Origin: Bacteroidales bacterium
GTDB taxonomy: Bacteria; Bacteroidota; Bacteroidia; Bacteroidales; GCA-2748055
NCBI GenBank assembly: GCA_021738565.1
Contig: JAIPBT010000012.1
Location: forward strand, 1 to 64,000
Direction: 5' to 3'
Length of the DNA: 64,000 bases
Below are positions 56,407-64,000 of the stretch, piece by piece. A program made the translations under genes and the position numbers. Within the stretch, counting starts at the first letter, position 1. Each line of letters opens with the position of its first letter. The notes beneath the pieces were generated by a model. It searched no databases. It was given only the letters and a program-made list of their open reading frames with translations, and was not told where the DNA came from.

Positions 56407-58817
56407 CCTTGGTAACCGTTTTCAGCTTATCCACCTGGATCATACTCAAAACGGGGAAAAGCGAATCAAGGATCGATCAATACATTGACCTTAACTGGCG
56501 ATTTACAATGCAGGATGACTCTGCGTTCAGCAAAGTCGGCTTTGATGATGCAGATTGGGAAATTGTGGCCCTCCCGCATGACTGGATGATCCGTATGCCG
56601 GTAAATAAAGACAATCCCTCGGGTACTGCAGGCGGATTTTATCCCGGGGGTATCGGCTGGTACCGTAAGCACCTTGATGTTTCAGATTATGCCGGCAAGG
56701 ACCAGTTCTATCTTGCCTTTGAAGGTGTTTACATGAATGCTGACATCTGGGTAAATGGTCATTATGCAGGACGCCAGGGGTATGGATACATTGGTTTTGA
56801 TCTTGACGTAACCGATTACCTTGTAAAAGATACGATTAACATCATTGCTGTAAGGACAGACTGTTCAAAACTGCCCTCAGACAGGTGGTATTCCGGTGCA
56901 GGAATTTACAGGCATGTGCGGATCATTGCTACTGAAAAACTACATTTTCCCGTTCTTAATACAAAAATAGCCAGCTACAAAAATGAAAGCCGGCAATTCA
57001 TAACTGTAACTCAGAACGTAGTTAACAACGACCGCAAATTTAAAAGGTTCAAGGTCAGGACCGACCTGTTGGACCCGGAGGGCAACCTGATCGAAAGTAA
57101 AATTACAGCAAGGTCGATTGATGGAAAATCAACCAGGAGTTATACCGAGGATTACCATATAGAATCTCCAGAGCCCTGGTCTCCCGATTCACCGAACCTT
57201 TATGAGGTTCGCAATTTCATAATACACAAAAAACAGGTTACAGACAATATTAGAACAATGTTCGGGATCAGGGATGCCCAGTTTACTCCCGATTCAGGAT
57301 TCGTTCTCAATGGTAAAAAGGTAATTTTAAAAGGTGTATGCATTCACCATGACGGGGGTGCACTTGGAGCAGCTGTTCCGGCAGCAACCTGGAAATACAG
57401 GCTGGAGACCCTCAGGGAGATCGGGGTAAATGCGTTGCGGCTTGCACACAACCCGCATTCACCGGAATTGCTGGATCTCTGCGACAGGATGGGCTTCCTT
57501 GTTATCAATGAAATGTACGACAAATGGGAACTGCAATGGAGTGAAGACCTGCCCGCATTCGATTTTCCGGGATCCTATGAAAAGGACCTGACATATTTTA
57601 TAAACAGGGACATCAACCATCCCAGTGTTATTGCATGGAGTCTTGGAAATGAAACGGTTGAGCAACTGGAGAATCCTGAGCTCGGGGTTCAATGGTACCG
57701 CCGGCTTATCCGGATCGCAGAAAGCCAGGACAGCTCAAGAATGTTTACTTGCGGACTGCATCCGGATTATTCTGGAGACATTGGCGAAGTACCATCCAGC
57801 TATATACATGTTTCACCGCTTGTTAGTTATAATTACCGCACAGATTCTTTTCCTTCGTGGCACAGGAAATACCCGGACAAGATCTGGCTTGCATCAGAAA
57901 CCAGGCGATACAACAAGGACAGGCGATCGGAATTTCAGAAGATCAGCTATCGTGACAATGCATGGTTTGATCTGAAACCTTTTGTTGCAGGACAATTTAT
58001 CTGGGCCGGGATCGACTACCTTGGTGAAACCATGGGATGGCCGGACCACACATTCAGGAACGGATTGTTAACAACAAGTGGCGAGATTAAACCTGGTACT
58101 TATTTTACGCAAAGCATATATTCAGAAGAACCCATGGTAAAAATCGCAGTGCTGGATAAGGCACTTGCAGATTCACTGAACAACCTCAATTCATGGCAGG
58201 CTCCCTGGTTTGATGCTCCTGTTGTAAGGCACTGGAATTTCGGAAATGATGAAAAGGAGCTTCAAATTGTCGTGTACACCAACTGCAGTGACGTTGATCT
58301 GACCGTCAATGGAGTACTTGCAGATAAAAAACAAAAAGAAGATTTCCTGGATGGAGTGATAAAAACAACTGTACGGTACAAACCCGGGATCATAATGGCA
58401 AGAGCGGCATGCAGGGATGAAGAAGGCAGTCTCTTTTTCGTAACAGACTCTCTGATAACATCCATGAAACCCCTGAGAATTCATATGGATCCTGATCGCC
58501 CGGACATCCTGGCCGATGGAAAGGATGTTGTTCACATAAGAACGAGCGTGACGGATTCTGCAGGTATTACATACCCAACTTCCAATCACCTGATCAGCTA
58601 TAAGGTTCAGGGGCCCGGAAACATCCTCGCGATCGATAATGGTGATCCTGCTGATCACAACCCGAACTATTCCCATAAAAAACGAGCCCACAGGGGAACA
58701 CAGCTGCTGATTGTTCAGTCAACCATGGAACCGGGAGATTTGATAATCAAGGCAAGCAGTGACGGACTTGAACCTGCAAAGATAAGTATCAGGTCGCTTG
58801 AACCCGGAAAAAAGTAA
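56382..58817 (+). CDS. GH2 beta-galactosidase-type enzyme with DUF4982-like domain
   Basis: 811 aa, with an N-terminal signal-anchor 'HWITLVTVFSLSTWIIL'. GH2 domains in order are: jelly roll with 'DLNWRFTMQ', 'LPHDWMI' and 'GWYRKHLDV'; an Ig domain; a TIM barrel with 'LKGVCIHHDGGALGAAVP', 'NALRLAHNPHSPELLDLCDRMGF', 'IAWSLGNETVEQ' near residue 422 (acid/base) and 'IWLASETRRYNK' near 505 (nucleophile). Then come 'FIWAGIDYLGE', a DUF4982-like strand domain and a C-terminal Ig domain ('DIL-ADGKDVVHIRTSVTD'). This is the usual layout of Bacteroidota beta-galactosidases. It starts 25 bases inside the SatD-like gene and ends 4 bases from the convergent histidine kinase gene. Confidence 0.9.
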   Translation: MVKPIHWITLVTVFSLSTWIILKTGKSESRIDQYIDLNWRFTMQDDSAFSKVGFDDADWEIVALPHDWMIRMPVNKDNPSGTAGGFYPGGIGWYRKHLDVSDYAGKDQFYLAFEGVYMNADIWVNGHYAGRQGYGYIGFDLDVTDYLVKDTINIIAVRTDCSKLPSDRWYSGAGIYRHVRIIATEKLHFPVLNTKIASYKNESRQFITVTQNVVNNDRKFKRFKVRTDLLDPEGNLIESKITARSIDGKSTRSYTEDYHIESPEPWSPDSPNLYEVRNFIIHKKQVTDNIRTMFGIRDAQFTPDSGFVLNGKKVILKGVCIHHDGGALGAAVPAATWKYRLETLREIGVNALRLAHNPHSPELLDLCDRMGFLVINEMYDKWELQWSEDLPAFDFPGSYEKDLTYFINRDINHPSVIAWSLGNETVEQLENPELGVQWYRRLIRIAESQDSSRMFTCGLHPDYSGDIGEVPSSYIHVSPLVSYNYRTDSFPSWHRKYPDKIWLASETRRYNKDRRSEFQKISYRDNAWFDLKPFVAGQFIWAGIDYLGETMGWPDHTFRNGLLTTSGEIKPGTYFTQSIYSEEPMVKIAVLDKALADSLNNLNSWQAPWFDAPVVRHWNFGNDEKELQIVVYTNCSDVDLTVNGVLADKKQKEDFLDGVIKTTVRYKPGIIMARAACRDEEGSLFFVTDSLITSMKPLRIHMDPDRPDILADGKDVVHIRTSVTDSAGITYPTSNHLISYKVQGPGNILAIDNGDPADHNPNYSHKKRAHRGTQLLIVQSTMEPGDLIIKASSDGLEPAKISIRSLEPGKK

Positions 58818-58821
58818 TGCA

Positions 58822-60876
58822 CTAAAGATCTTCTTCGGAAGCGGGCAGACCGACGCTGAATTTACTGCCGGCGCCCTTGCGACTCACAGCCTTGATCCAA
58901 CCGTGATTCATTTCCGCCAATTCCCTGGATAATTTCAGTCCGAGGCCGGTTCCTTTTTCGTTGCGGGTACCTGGGATTGATTTCGTTTCTCCGTTAGAAA
59001 AGATCGCCTCAAGTTGCGATGAACTCATGCCAATCCCGTTGTCTTCAACTTCGATCAGAACTTTTCGGTTCGCCTGGCTGAAATAGGAATTTACTGACAC
59101 CTTTCCCCCCGGGTTGGTAAATTTCACGGCATTGCTGACCAGGTTCCTGATGATCAGTTTAACATGCTCCCTGTCGGCAAAGACACTCAGACTTTCTGAA
59201 ATATTTATTTCCAGGTTGATGTTTTTTTCCTTTAACGGTAGCCTGAACAAGGACATTGTATCATTTATTACAGGTTTCAGTTCAAACTTTACAACGATGT
59301 GGGTAAGCTCCCCTGTCTTTGTTCTTCCCCAGGCAAGCAGATTCTCAAGCAGATTCAAAACCGCCCCAGAGCTTTCGGCAGCAAGCATGATCATCTCCTG
59401 TGCCTCCTTCTGCTTTAACTGACCGATGGCAAGCATCTCAAGAACCTGCCTGATGTAGCCAACGGGCCCCCTGATGTCATGCCCCAGGATAGCAAAAAAA
59501 CTGTTACGAATATTGATCTCTTTTTGCAAATCAGAATTAAATTTGCTGAGCTTCTTCTGCTGTTCGGTGAGCGCAAGCGATTTTTCATTTAACTCTTTGG
59601 TTCTCTTCTCAACCAGCATTTCCAGTTGCTCCCTGATCGTGGTATTTTCCTTGGAAAGCTTTTCTGCCATTTTAAAATCATGGTTCCCTTTGCCTGAAAA
59701 AATCATTGCATAAATAACCAGGTAAACAAACATCATCACATGTGATATATATCCAGTATTGATGCAATCAGCGACATAAAGCATGTCATTAATGGCCCCA
59801 ATTGCCACAATGGCCAGGCCAATGGCAAATGCCGGCGCATATTTCCTTCCTCTGACCCACGCAATGATCATTGTATATAGGATAACAGCCAGCGCCAAAA
59901 AGACAAAATACATGTAATAATTATACGCCTCTGAAAACAGGCTCACAGGACTGAAAATGACAAGAAGGATCATCAGTGAGCAGATCCAAAGTATGATCTT
60001 AAAAAGTAGTTTTGGGAAATCACCCGGGAAGATGAACCTGATCATCATTACAAACAGGGGAACAAGGATGTCAAAACTTAGGTACTCCAATCTCAACCTG
60101 GTTATACCATTTGAAATAAAACTGTCTGAAATTGCTGTATCGCTGAGCAGGAATATCCTGAATGCCATCATCAGACATATGAGCGAAAAGAACAACTTGT
60201 ACAATTCTGCGCGGATCAGGTACAATCCCATAAAGTATATACCGATGATCAGAAATGCACCCATCAGGAAGAAATCCATGAACTGCCTGTTTGCCCTGTC
60301 ATGCATAATGTCAACTGTGGTCCCGATTTCAACACTTCCCCGGATACCTCCTGACCGGTGTTCAAAGTTTGAAACATGAACAACAAGATCCATCTCATTG
60401 GATTTCGGGGTAAACACGAACATCACCGGTGCATAACTGAAAGTGCTCTGATACCTGTTGGCACTTGGAAATCCGTTGAAGCCGATATTAACCCCGTTGA
60501 TATAGTATCCGGAAGCAGAAAACACCTCTGTAAATCTCAGTGCCAGTCGTTCTACATCACCGGGCAAAAGTATTTTTAATTGATAGGTGGCAAAACCCTT
60601 TGGTCTGATGCCAGTTACTATATCCCCAAGTTGTCCCCATGCAGAGGGTACCGGAACAAAATGGCCGCCTTCATTCTCTTCGCTTATCGGATTTGTAATC
60701 TGCTCCCAGAAGAATTTCCATTCCCCCTCAATGGTCAGTATCCCACTTTTACTGAAATCATACCCCTGAAGATCAAGCACTCCTTTTTCTGCCTTTGGTT
60801 GTGCAACAACCCAGGCAGTAATTGCGCTGATGAACAGAAACGTTATGATCCGTTTTGCATGGTGAGGCATAGACAT
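58822..60876 (-). CDS. 7TMR-DISM sensor histidine kinase
   Basis: 684 aa. The signal peptide is followed by a periplasmic 7TMR-DISMED2 carbohydrate-binding-like domain ('GEWKFFWEQITNP', 'YQLKILLPGD', 'SGYYINGVNIGFNGFP'), seven membrane spans (about 195-400), a coiled coil, and a HisKA/HATPase_c kinase. The phospho-accepting His is in 'ILGHDIRGPVG' near residue 463, the N box 'NLVSNAVKFTNPG', and G boxes 'DNGIGM' and 'GTGLGLKLSRE'. There is no response regulator next to it, so it is an orphan kinase. The extracellular domain and the CAZyme context suggest it senses sugar; this is inference. Confidence 0.92.
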   Translation of the reverse strand: MSMPHHAKRIITFLFISAITAWVVAQPKAEKGVLDLQGYDFSKSGILTIEGEWKFFWEQITNPISEENEGGHFVPVPSAWGQLGDIVTGIRPKGFATYQLKILLPGDVERLALRFTEVFSASGYYINGVNIGFNGFPSANRYQSTFSYAPVMFVFTPKSNEMDLVVHVSNFEHRSGGIRGSVEIGTTVDIMHDRANRQFMDFFLMGAFLIIGIYFMGLYLIRAELYKLFFSLICLMMAFRIFLLSDTAISDSFISNGITRLRLEYLSFDILVPLFVMMIRFIFPGDFPKLLFKIILWICSLMILLVIFSPVSLFSEAYNYYMYFVFLALAVILYTMIIAWVRGRKYAPAFAIGLAIVAIGAINDMLYVADCINTGYISHVMMFVYLVIYAMIFSGKGNHDFKMAEKLSKENTTIREQLEMLVEKRTKELNEKSLALTEQQKKLSKFNSDLQKEINIRNSFFAILGHDIRGPVGYIRQVLEMLAIGQLKQKEAQEMIMLAAESSGAVLNLLENLLAWGRTKTGELTHIVVKFELKPVINDTMSLFRLPLKEKNINLEINISESLSVFADREHVKLIIRNLVSNAVKFTNPGGKVSVNSYFSQANRKVLIEVEDNGIGMSSSQLEAIFSNGETKSIPGTRNEKGTGLGLKLSRELAEMNHGWIKAVSRKGAGSKFSVGLPASEEDL

Positions 60877-60896
60877 CGCTTAAACAACCTACTAAT

Positions 60897-61832
60897 CTAA
60901 GAATTATTTTTATTGTTATGTGCCGTTTTGAGCTTAACAATCCTGCTGAGTCTGTTAAAAATTATCAGTGCCCCTGCCGTAATCAACATACCTGTCAGGG
61001 TGATCCAGTTTGGTGATTCTTCAGGCAAAATGAACCATGCAAGCGCCGCACCGGAAACCGGGATCAAAAATTTCCAGAGATTCAAATCAGAAACAACAAT
61101 TCCTGGTTTTTTCAGCAAAACGACCCAGATTGAAATTGCAACAGCCGAGAGGATACTGAGCCACCCCAGTGAAAAGTAATATACCGGAGGTTTTGGAGAA
61201 AAATCCAACCCCTCAACGGGAAGTGAAAATAAAAAAAGAAGCAGCCCTCCAAACACCATTGATACTGAGCTCAATACAAGCGGCGGTATGCTTCTTTTTT
61301 CTAGGGCAATGATAACATTGGAAAAACCCGAAATGATGTTGTTGCCAATCAGTATCAGTATGCCCAAAAGGTTGATTGCTCCCGACATCCCTTTGTTTCT
61401 GCCAAAAATTACAAGCACAATCCCGGAAAAACCAAACAGAATTACAAGCGCCTTCTTCATTGTAATTTTATCATCGGGCATGACAATATGTGCAACAATG
61501 GCAATAAACAGGGGCCCTGAACCAATAACAATCGCACCTACTGATCCGGGAACAAGGTTGATTCCGGTGTAGAACAATGCATATTGCAGGAACGTCTGCA
61601 GGAGTCCGATAAGCAGAATAAACCTGATATTATCCTTCAATATCCTGAAAAACGCGGGATTGAAATAGAGCGCAACAGGAAATACAAGAACTCCGGATAT
61701 AAAAAACCTGATTCCTGCAAATTGCAGCGGAGTTGTATAGGGCAATCCCAACTTAATACCCACAAAAGCCGAGGACCAGAGCAAGCACGCCAGGATTGCC
61801 TGCAGGGTGATTTTTAGCTGCCCCTGAATCAT
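60897..61832 (-). CDS. EamA/DMT-family transporter
   Basis: The ATG at 61832 gives 311 aa. It has ten hydrophobic segments in two repeats of the EamA fold: the first starts 'LACLLWSSAFVGIKLGLPYTTP', the second 'GAINLLGILILIGNNIISGFSNVIIALEKR', with the conserved 'LVPGSVGAIVIGSGPLFIAIVAH' motif. It probably exports or imports a metabolite across the inner membrane; the substrate cannot be told. It lies upstream of the histidine kinase gene with a 20-base gap, so they may be co-transcribed. Confidence 0.88.
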   Translation of the reverse strand: MIQGQLKITLQAILACLLWSSAFVGIKLGLPYTTPLQFAGIRFFISGVLVFPVALYFNPAFFRILKDNIRFILLIGLLQTFLQYALFYTGINLVPGSVGAIVIGSGPLFIAIVAHIVMPDDKITMKKALVILFGFSGIVLVIFGRNKGMSGAINLLGILILIGNNIISGFSNVIIALEKRSIPPLVLSSVSMVFGGLLLFLFSLPVEGLDFSPKPPVYYFSLGWLSILSAVAISIWVVLLKKPGIVVSDLNLWKFLIPVSGAALAWFILPEESPNWITLTGMLITAGALIIFNRLSRIVKLKTAHNNKNNS

Positions 61833-61877
61833 AGGGCGCAAATATAGAAATATTTAAAATCGCCGGTATTGTTGTGT

Positions 61878-63230
61878 TCAGTAATCATCCCCCGGTGCGA
61901 AATCATTTTTCCTGCTCATCCATCTGCCACGGGTAAAATCAGGGAAGTCCTGGGGTTCCCCGTTATTGGCAATGGAGGTTTCAGACAGCGGGGTTATGGC
62001 GCTCCAGGCTGCAGCATCATAAGCGTCAAGGGGTGCGGGTAATTTTCGTTTGACCACTTCAACAAAAGCATGGTCAACAAAGAAATCCATTCCCCCATGA
62101 CCTGAACCTTCTGCATAGTCTCCGTATTTTTTCCACAACGGGTGGTCATATCTTTCAAGGAAACTGTCCATTTTTTCCCAGCCATGCCCTTCACTCACTC
62201 CCTCTATGAAGATCCTTTTTGTATGTTGATCAAATTCTGTGATCCCTCCTGTACCCTGCACCCTGAAACCAAGGGAATAGGGCCTTGGTAAATTCGTATC
62301 GTGTGTAACGATGACAGATTCACCACGGGCTGTGGTAATGGTCGTTGTAACTATATCTCCCAGTTTCCAACGAAGCTTTGCGTTCTCATGACCTGGTCCT
62401 CCTTCCGGGTGACTCACAATATAATCGTGCAGCCCCCGTGACTTGGTTGCAACGGATACCAGTGATTCAAACCTGTTGCCCCGGTTGATATCGAATATCG
62501 TGGCGATCGGTCCTACCCCATGCGTCGGATAGAGGTCTGCGTTTCTTTTCAAAGAATGCTCAGTTCTCCAGGAAGCTTCATTGATCGCCTTACTGCCAAA
62601 CTCCACGCCGCCTCCGTGGGCCTGTTTACCATTGTTGAATTTCACTTCCCTTAAGTCATGCTGGTAACCGCAGCGGGCGTGGATCAGCTCACCAAACAGG
62701 TTGTCTCTGACCATCTGCAGTACAGCCATCACGTCCCTTCGGTAACATACATTCTCCAGGATCATTACCGGAACCCCCGTTTCCTCGTAAGTATTCACCA
62801 GGTCCCAGCACTCCTCCAGGGTGTTCGCGGCTGACACTTCAACTCCTGCATATACGCCTGCTTTCATTGCAGCAACCGACATCCTGGTGTGCCACAACCA
62901 CGGCGTGGAAATGATCACTCCATCCAGTTCCTCTTTTTCGAGCATGTCCAGGTAGGCATATTCATGATCCCCGTAACTGGCAGCTGGTTTGAATCCATTC
63001 TCTTCAATCATTGCTTCAGCTTTCCCCAGCGCCTGCGGATTTATATCGCAAATTGCGGGAACAACTATATCTTCCCTCTGCAGAAGATTTCTCAAATGAC
63101 TTCTTCCGCGCAATCCTACACCTATGAACCCAATTTTTGCTTTGGTCTGCAAAGAAGCTGCTAACAGTTCAGGCATGATCAGTGTAACTGCACCTGCAGT
63201 TCCGGTTTTTATAAATGTCCTTCTCTTCAT
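61878..63230 (-). CDS. Gfo/Idh/MocA-fold enzyme of the GH109 type, Tat-exported
   Basis: 450 aa. Leader 'MKRRTFIKTGTAGAVTLIMP' is a twin-arginine signal, which fits an enzyme folded with its NAD cofactor before export. The Rossmann start 'IGFIGVGLRGRSHLRNLL' is followed by 'PWLWHTRMSVAAMKAG', 'VSAANTLEECWDLV' and 'VCYRRDVMAVLQMV'. The GH109 signature 'YPTHGVGPIATIFDINRGNRFE' and the metal/substrate region 'GHGGMDFFVDHAFVE' are present. GH109 enzymes cleave alpha-N-acetylgalactosamine by an NAD-dependent redox mechanism. The family is clear; the linkage is not certain. It lies 41 bases after the GH2 fragment gene and is probably in one operon with it. Confidence 0.85.
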   Translation of the reverse strand: MKRRTFIKTGTAGAVTLIMPELLAASLQTKAKIGFIGVGLRGRSHLRNLLQREDIVVPAICDINPQALGKAEAMIEENGFKPAASYGDHEYAYLDMLEKEELDGVIISTPWLWHTRMSVAAMKAGVYAGVEVSAANTLEECWDLVNTYEETGVPVMILENVCYRRDVMAVLQMVRDNLFGELIHARCGYQHDLREVKFNNGKQAHGGGVEFGSKAINEASWRTEHSLKRNADLYPTHGVGPIATIFDINRGNRFESLVSVATKSRGLHDYIVSHPEGGPGHENAKLRWKLGDIVTTTITTARGESVIVTHDTNLPRPYSLGFRVQGTGGITEFDQHTKRIFIEGVSEGHGWEKMDSFLERYDHPLWKKYGDYAEGSGHGGMDFFVDHAFVEVVKRKLPAPLDAYDAAAWSAITPLSETSIANNGEPQDFPDFTRGRWMSRKNDFAPGDDY

Positions 63231-63271
63231 GGCATTTGTTTTTATGGTAAAAGGTTGTTTTTCTTCAATAT

Positions 63272-64000
63272 TTATTTCGCCATTTGCCAGTAATTGTCAC
63301 CTGCCTTCACAGGCTTAATAATATAGACAAATTGCATTGTTTTTGCTGGCATTCTGTATTTTGCATGGGTTTTTGCACCCCATGAATCATCTCCTCCAAC
63401 TCCCATCTGCCGCCGGTTCAGTTTTAGAATTACTTTATCCTGGTGTTCCGGGTCCGACATATGAGTGATCCCGGGTGTGCGCCGTGAAAGATCTTCCCGC
63501 AGATAATGCAAAGCTGAAAATTCGAAATCAGGAACTCCCCTGATCATCATCCCGTCTCCATTTTCATCGTGCAGCACCAGCCACCTGACATCTGTTTTAT
63601 TCCCGTTCTCCTGGGGCGCAGGATAAGGCACATACTGACCGGATACCTTGCCTGAATAATTCCCTACCAGTGATGAAGTATTCCTGTCAGCATAATTCTC
63701 ATGCGGTCCCCTTCCATAATAATCCAGTTCTTCAAGTCTTTCCGGAAGGATCATCCGCATTCCAAAGGCGGGCAATTCCGGATACCTGTTGTTGTCAGGG
63801 TGAATGATAAGATTTTGCACAACCCCGACATCCCCGTTCCCGGTAAAAAGGTAAGTAATGAAGAGGGCTGACCTGTTGTCCGGAAAGGCATACCTGCACT
63901 GGACAAAGTAATTCGTGCTGTCGGGAGACCACGACAACTCTGTAAGCTGAAGACCCTGGGGATAATCTCTCCAGAAATCCAGCCGCTTGTCCATCTTATT
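63272..64000 (-). CDS. partial GH2 beta-galactosidase, C-terminal end (runs off the right edge)
   Basis: Only the last part of the gene is in the window; the reading frame is open to base 64000. It is the LacZ-type small-chain domain (beta-galactosidase domain 5): 'LEELDYYGRGPHENYADRNTS', 'YPAPQENGNKTDVRWLVL' and a C-terminal 'VGGDDSWGAKTHAKYRMP', all typical positions of this domain. The catalytic barrel lies beyond the edge. It is likely exported, like its neighbours. It ends 41 bases before the GH109-type gene. Confidence 0.85.
   Translation of the reverse strand, partial: NKMDKRLDFWRDYPQGLQLTELSWSPDSTNYFVQCRYAFPDNRSALFITYLFTGNGDVGVVQNLIIHPDNNRYPELPAFGMRMILPERLEELDYYGRGPHENYADRNTSSLVGNYSGKVSGQYVPYPAPQENGNKTDVRWLVLHDENGDGMMIRGVPDFEFSALHYLREDLSRRTPGITHMSDPEHQDKVILKLNRRQMGVGGDDSWGAKTHAKYRMPAKTMQFVYIIKPVKAGDNYWQMAK

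Overview
The window looks like a chromosomal segment from a polysaccharide-degrading member of the Bacteroidota, probably an environmental Bacteroidales/Marinilabiliales-type organism. The reasons are direct: many short-spacer lipoprotein signals, three proteins with a type IX secretion (T9SS) C-terminal sorting domain (an F/Y-x-V/I-YPNP start), several DUF families typical of the phylum (DUF5723, DUF5777, DUF5009, DUF1080), a GIN-domain protein, Reg_prop sensors, and the near absence of Shine-Dalgarno sites. No rRNA, tRNA, CRISPR array, IS transposase or phage gene was seen. Family assignments below come from reading motifs in the translations, not from database searches.

Layout. 1-9.7 kb: a truncated MlrC-like fragment, a 63-aa protein, a GH115 alpha-glucuronidase that overlaps a class IV aminotransferase, a lipoprotein, a secreted beta-helix protein and a T9SS-sorted surface protein. 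9.7-19 kb: a GH30-like protein whose expected nucleophile is missing, a repeat-rich spacer, a DUF5009 acyltransferase, a Tat-signal gene remnant, a clan GH-A lipoprotein, a GIN-domain lipoprotein, a GH2 enzyme and a DUF1080 (3-keto-disaccharide hydrolase-like) lipoprotein. 19-28.7 kb: a beta-lactamase-fold hydrolase, a beta-carbonic anhydrase, a four-gene minus-strand operon (c-type cytochrome lipoprotein, DUF5777 barrel, YceI, Reg_prop/SpoIIE sensor), a sulfatase and a DUF2179-type membrane protein. 28.7-45.7 kb: the densest carbohydrate region, with GH9 plus a lipoprotein epimerase, a DoxX/TIM-barrel fusion, a TIM-barrel/FGE-like fusion coupled to GH105, a T9SS GH10 xylanase, and a 1.66-kilo-residue T9SS GH9 protein with BIG2 domains. 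45.7-64 kb: a repeat island, an S9 peptidase, a GH2 beta-mannosidase-like enzyme, three envelope proteins, a SatD-like regulator overlapping a GH2 beta-galactosidase, a 7TMR-DISM histidine kinase, an EamA transporter, a GH109-type oxidoreductase-fold enzyme, and the C-terminus of another GH2 that runs off the right edge.

Together the enzymes fit degradation of plant cell-wall polymers: glucuronoxylan (GH10 + GH115), beta-glucan/cellulose (two GH9), rhamnogalacturonan-type unsaturated oligosaccharides (GH105), mannoside and galactoside side chains (GH2), and possibly sulfated glycans. Unusually, there is no SusC/SusD pair anywhere in the 64 kb. Uptake machinery is absent and the big enzymes go out by T9SS, so this is a scattered CAZyme neighbourhood rather than a classical polysaccharide utilisation locus.

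The most striking non-coding signal is a dispersed, about 125-bp, nearly full-length palindromic element (17966-18094 and 38090-38212, with fragments elsewhere). Differences between its two full copies occur as paired changes on both arms, so the palindrome, not just the sequence, appears to be maintained.
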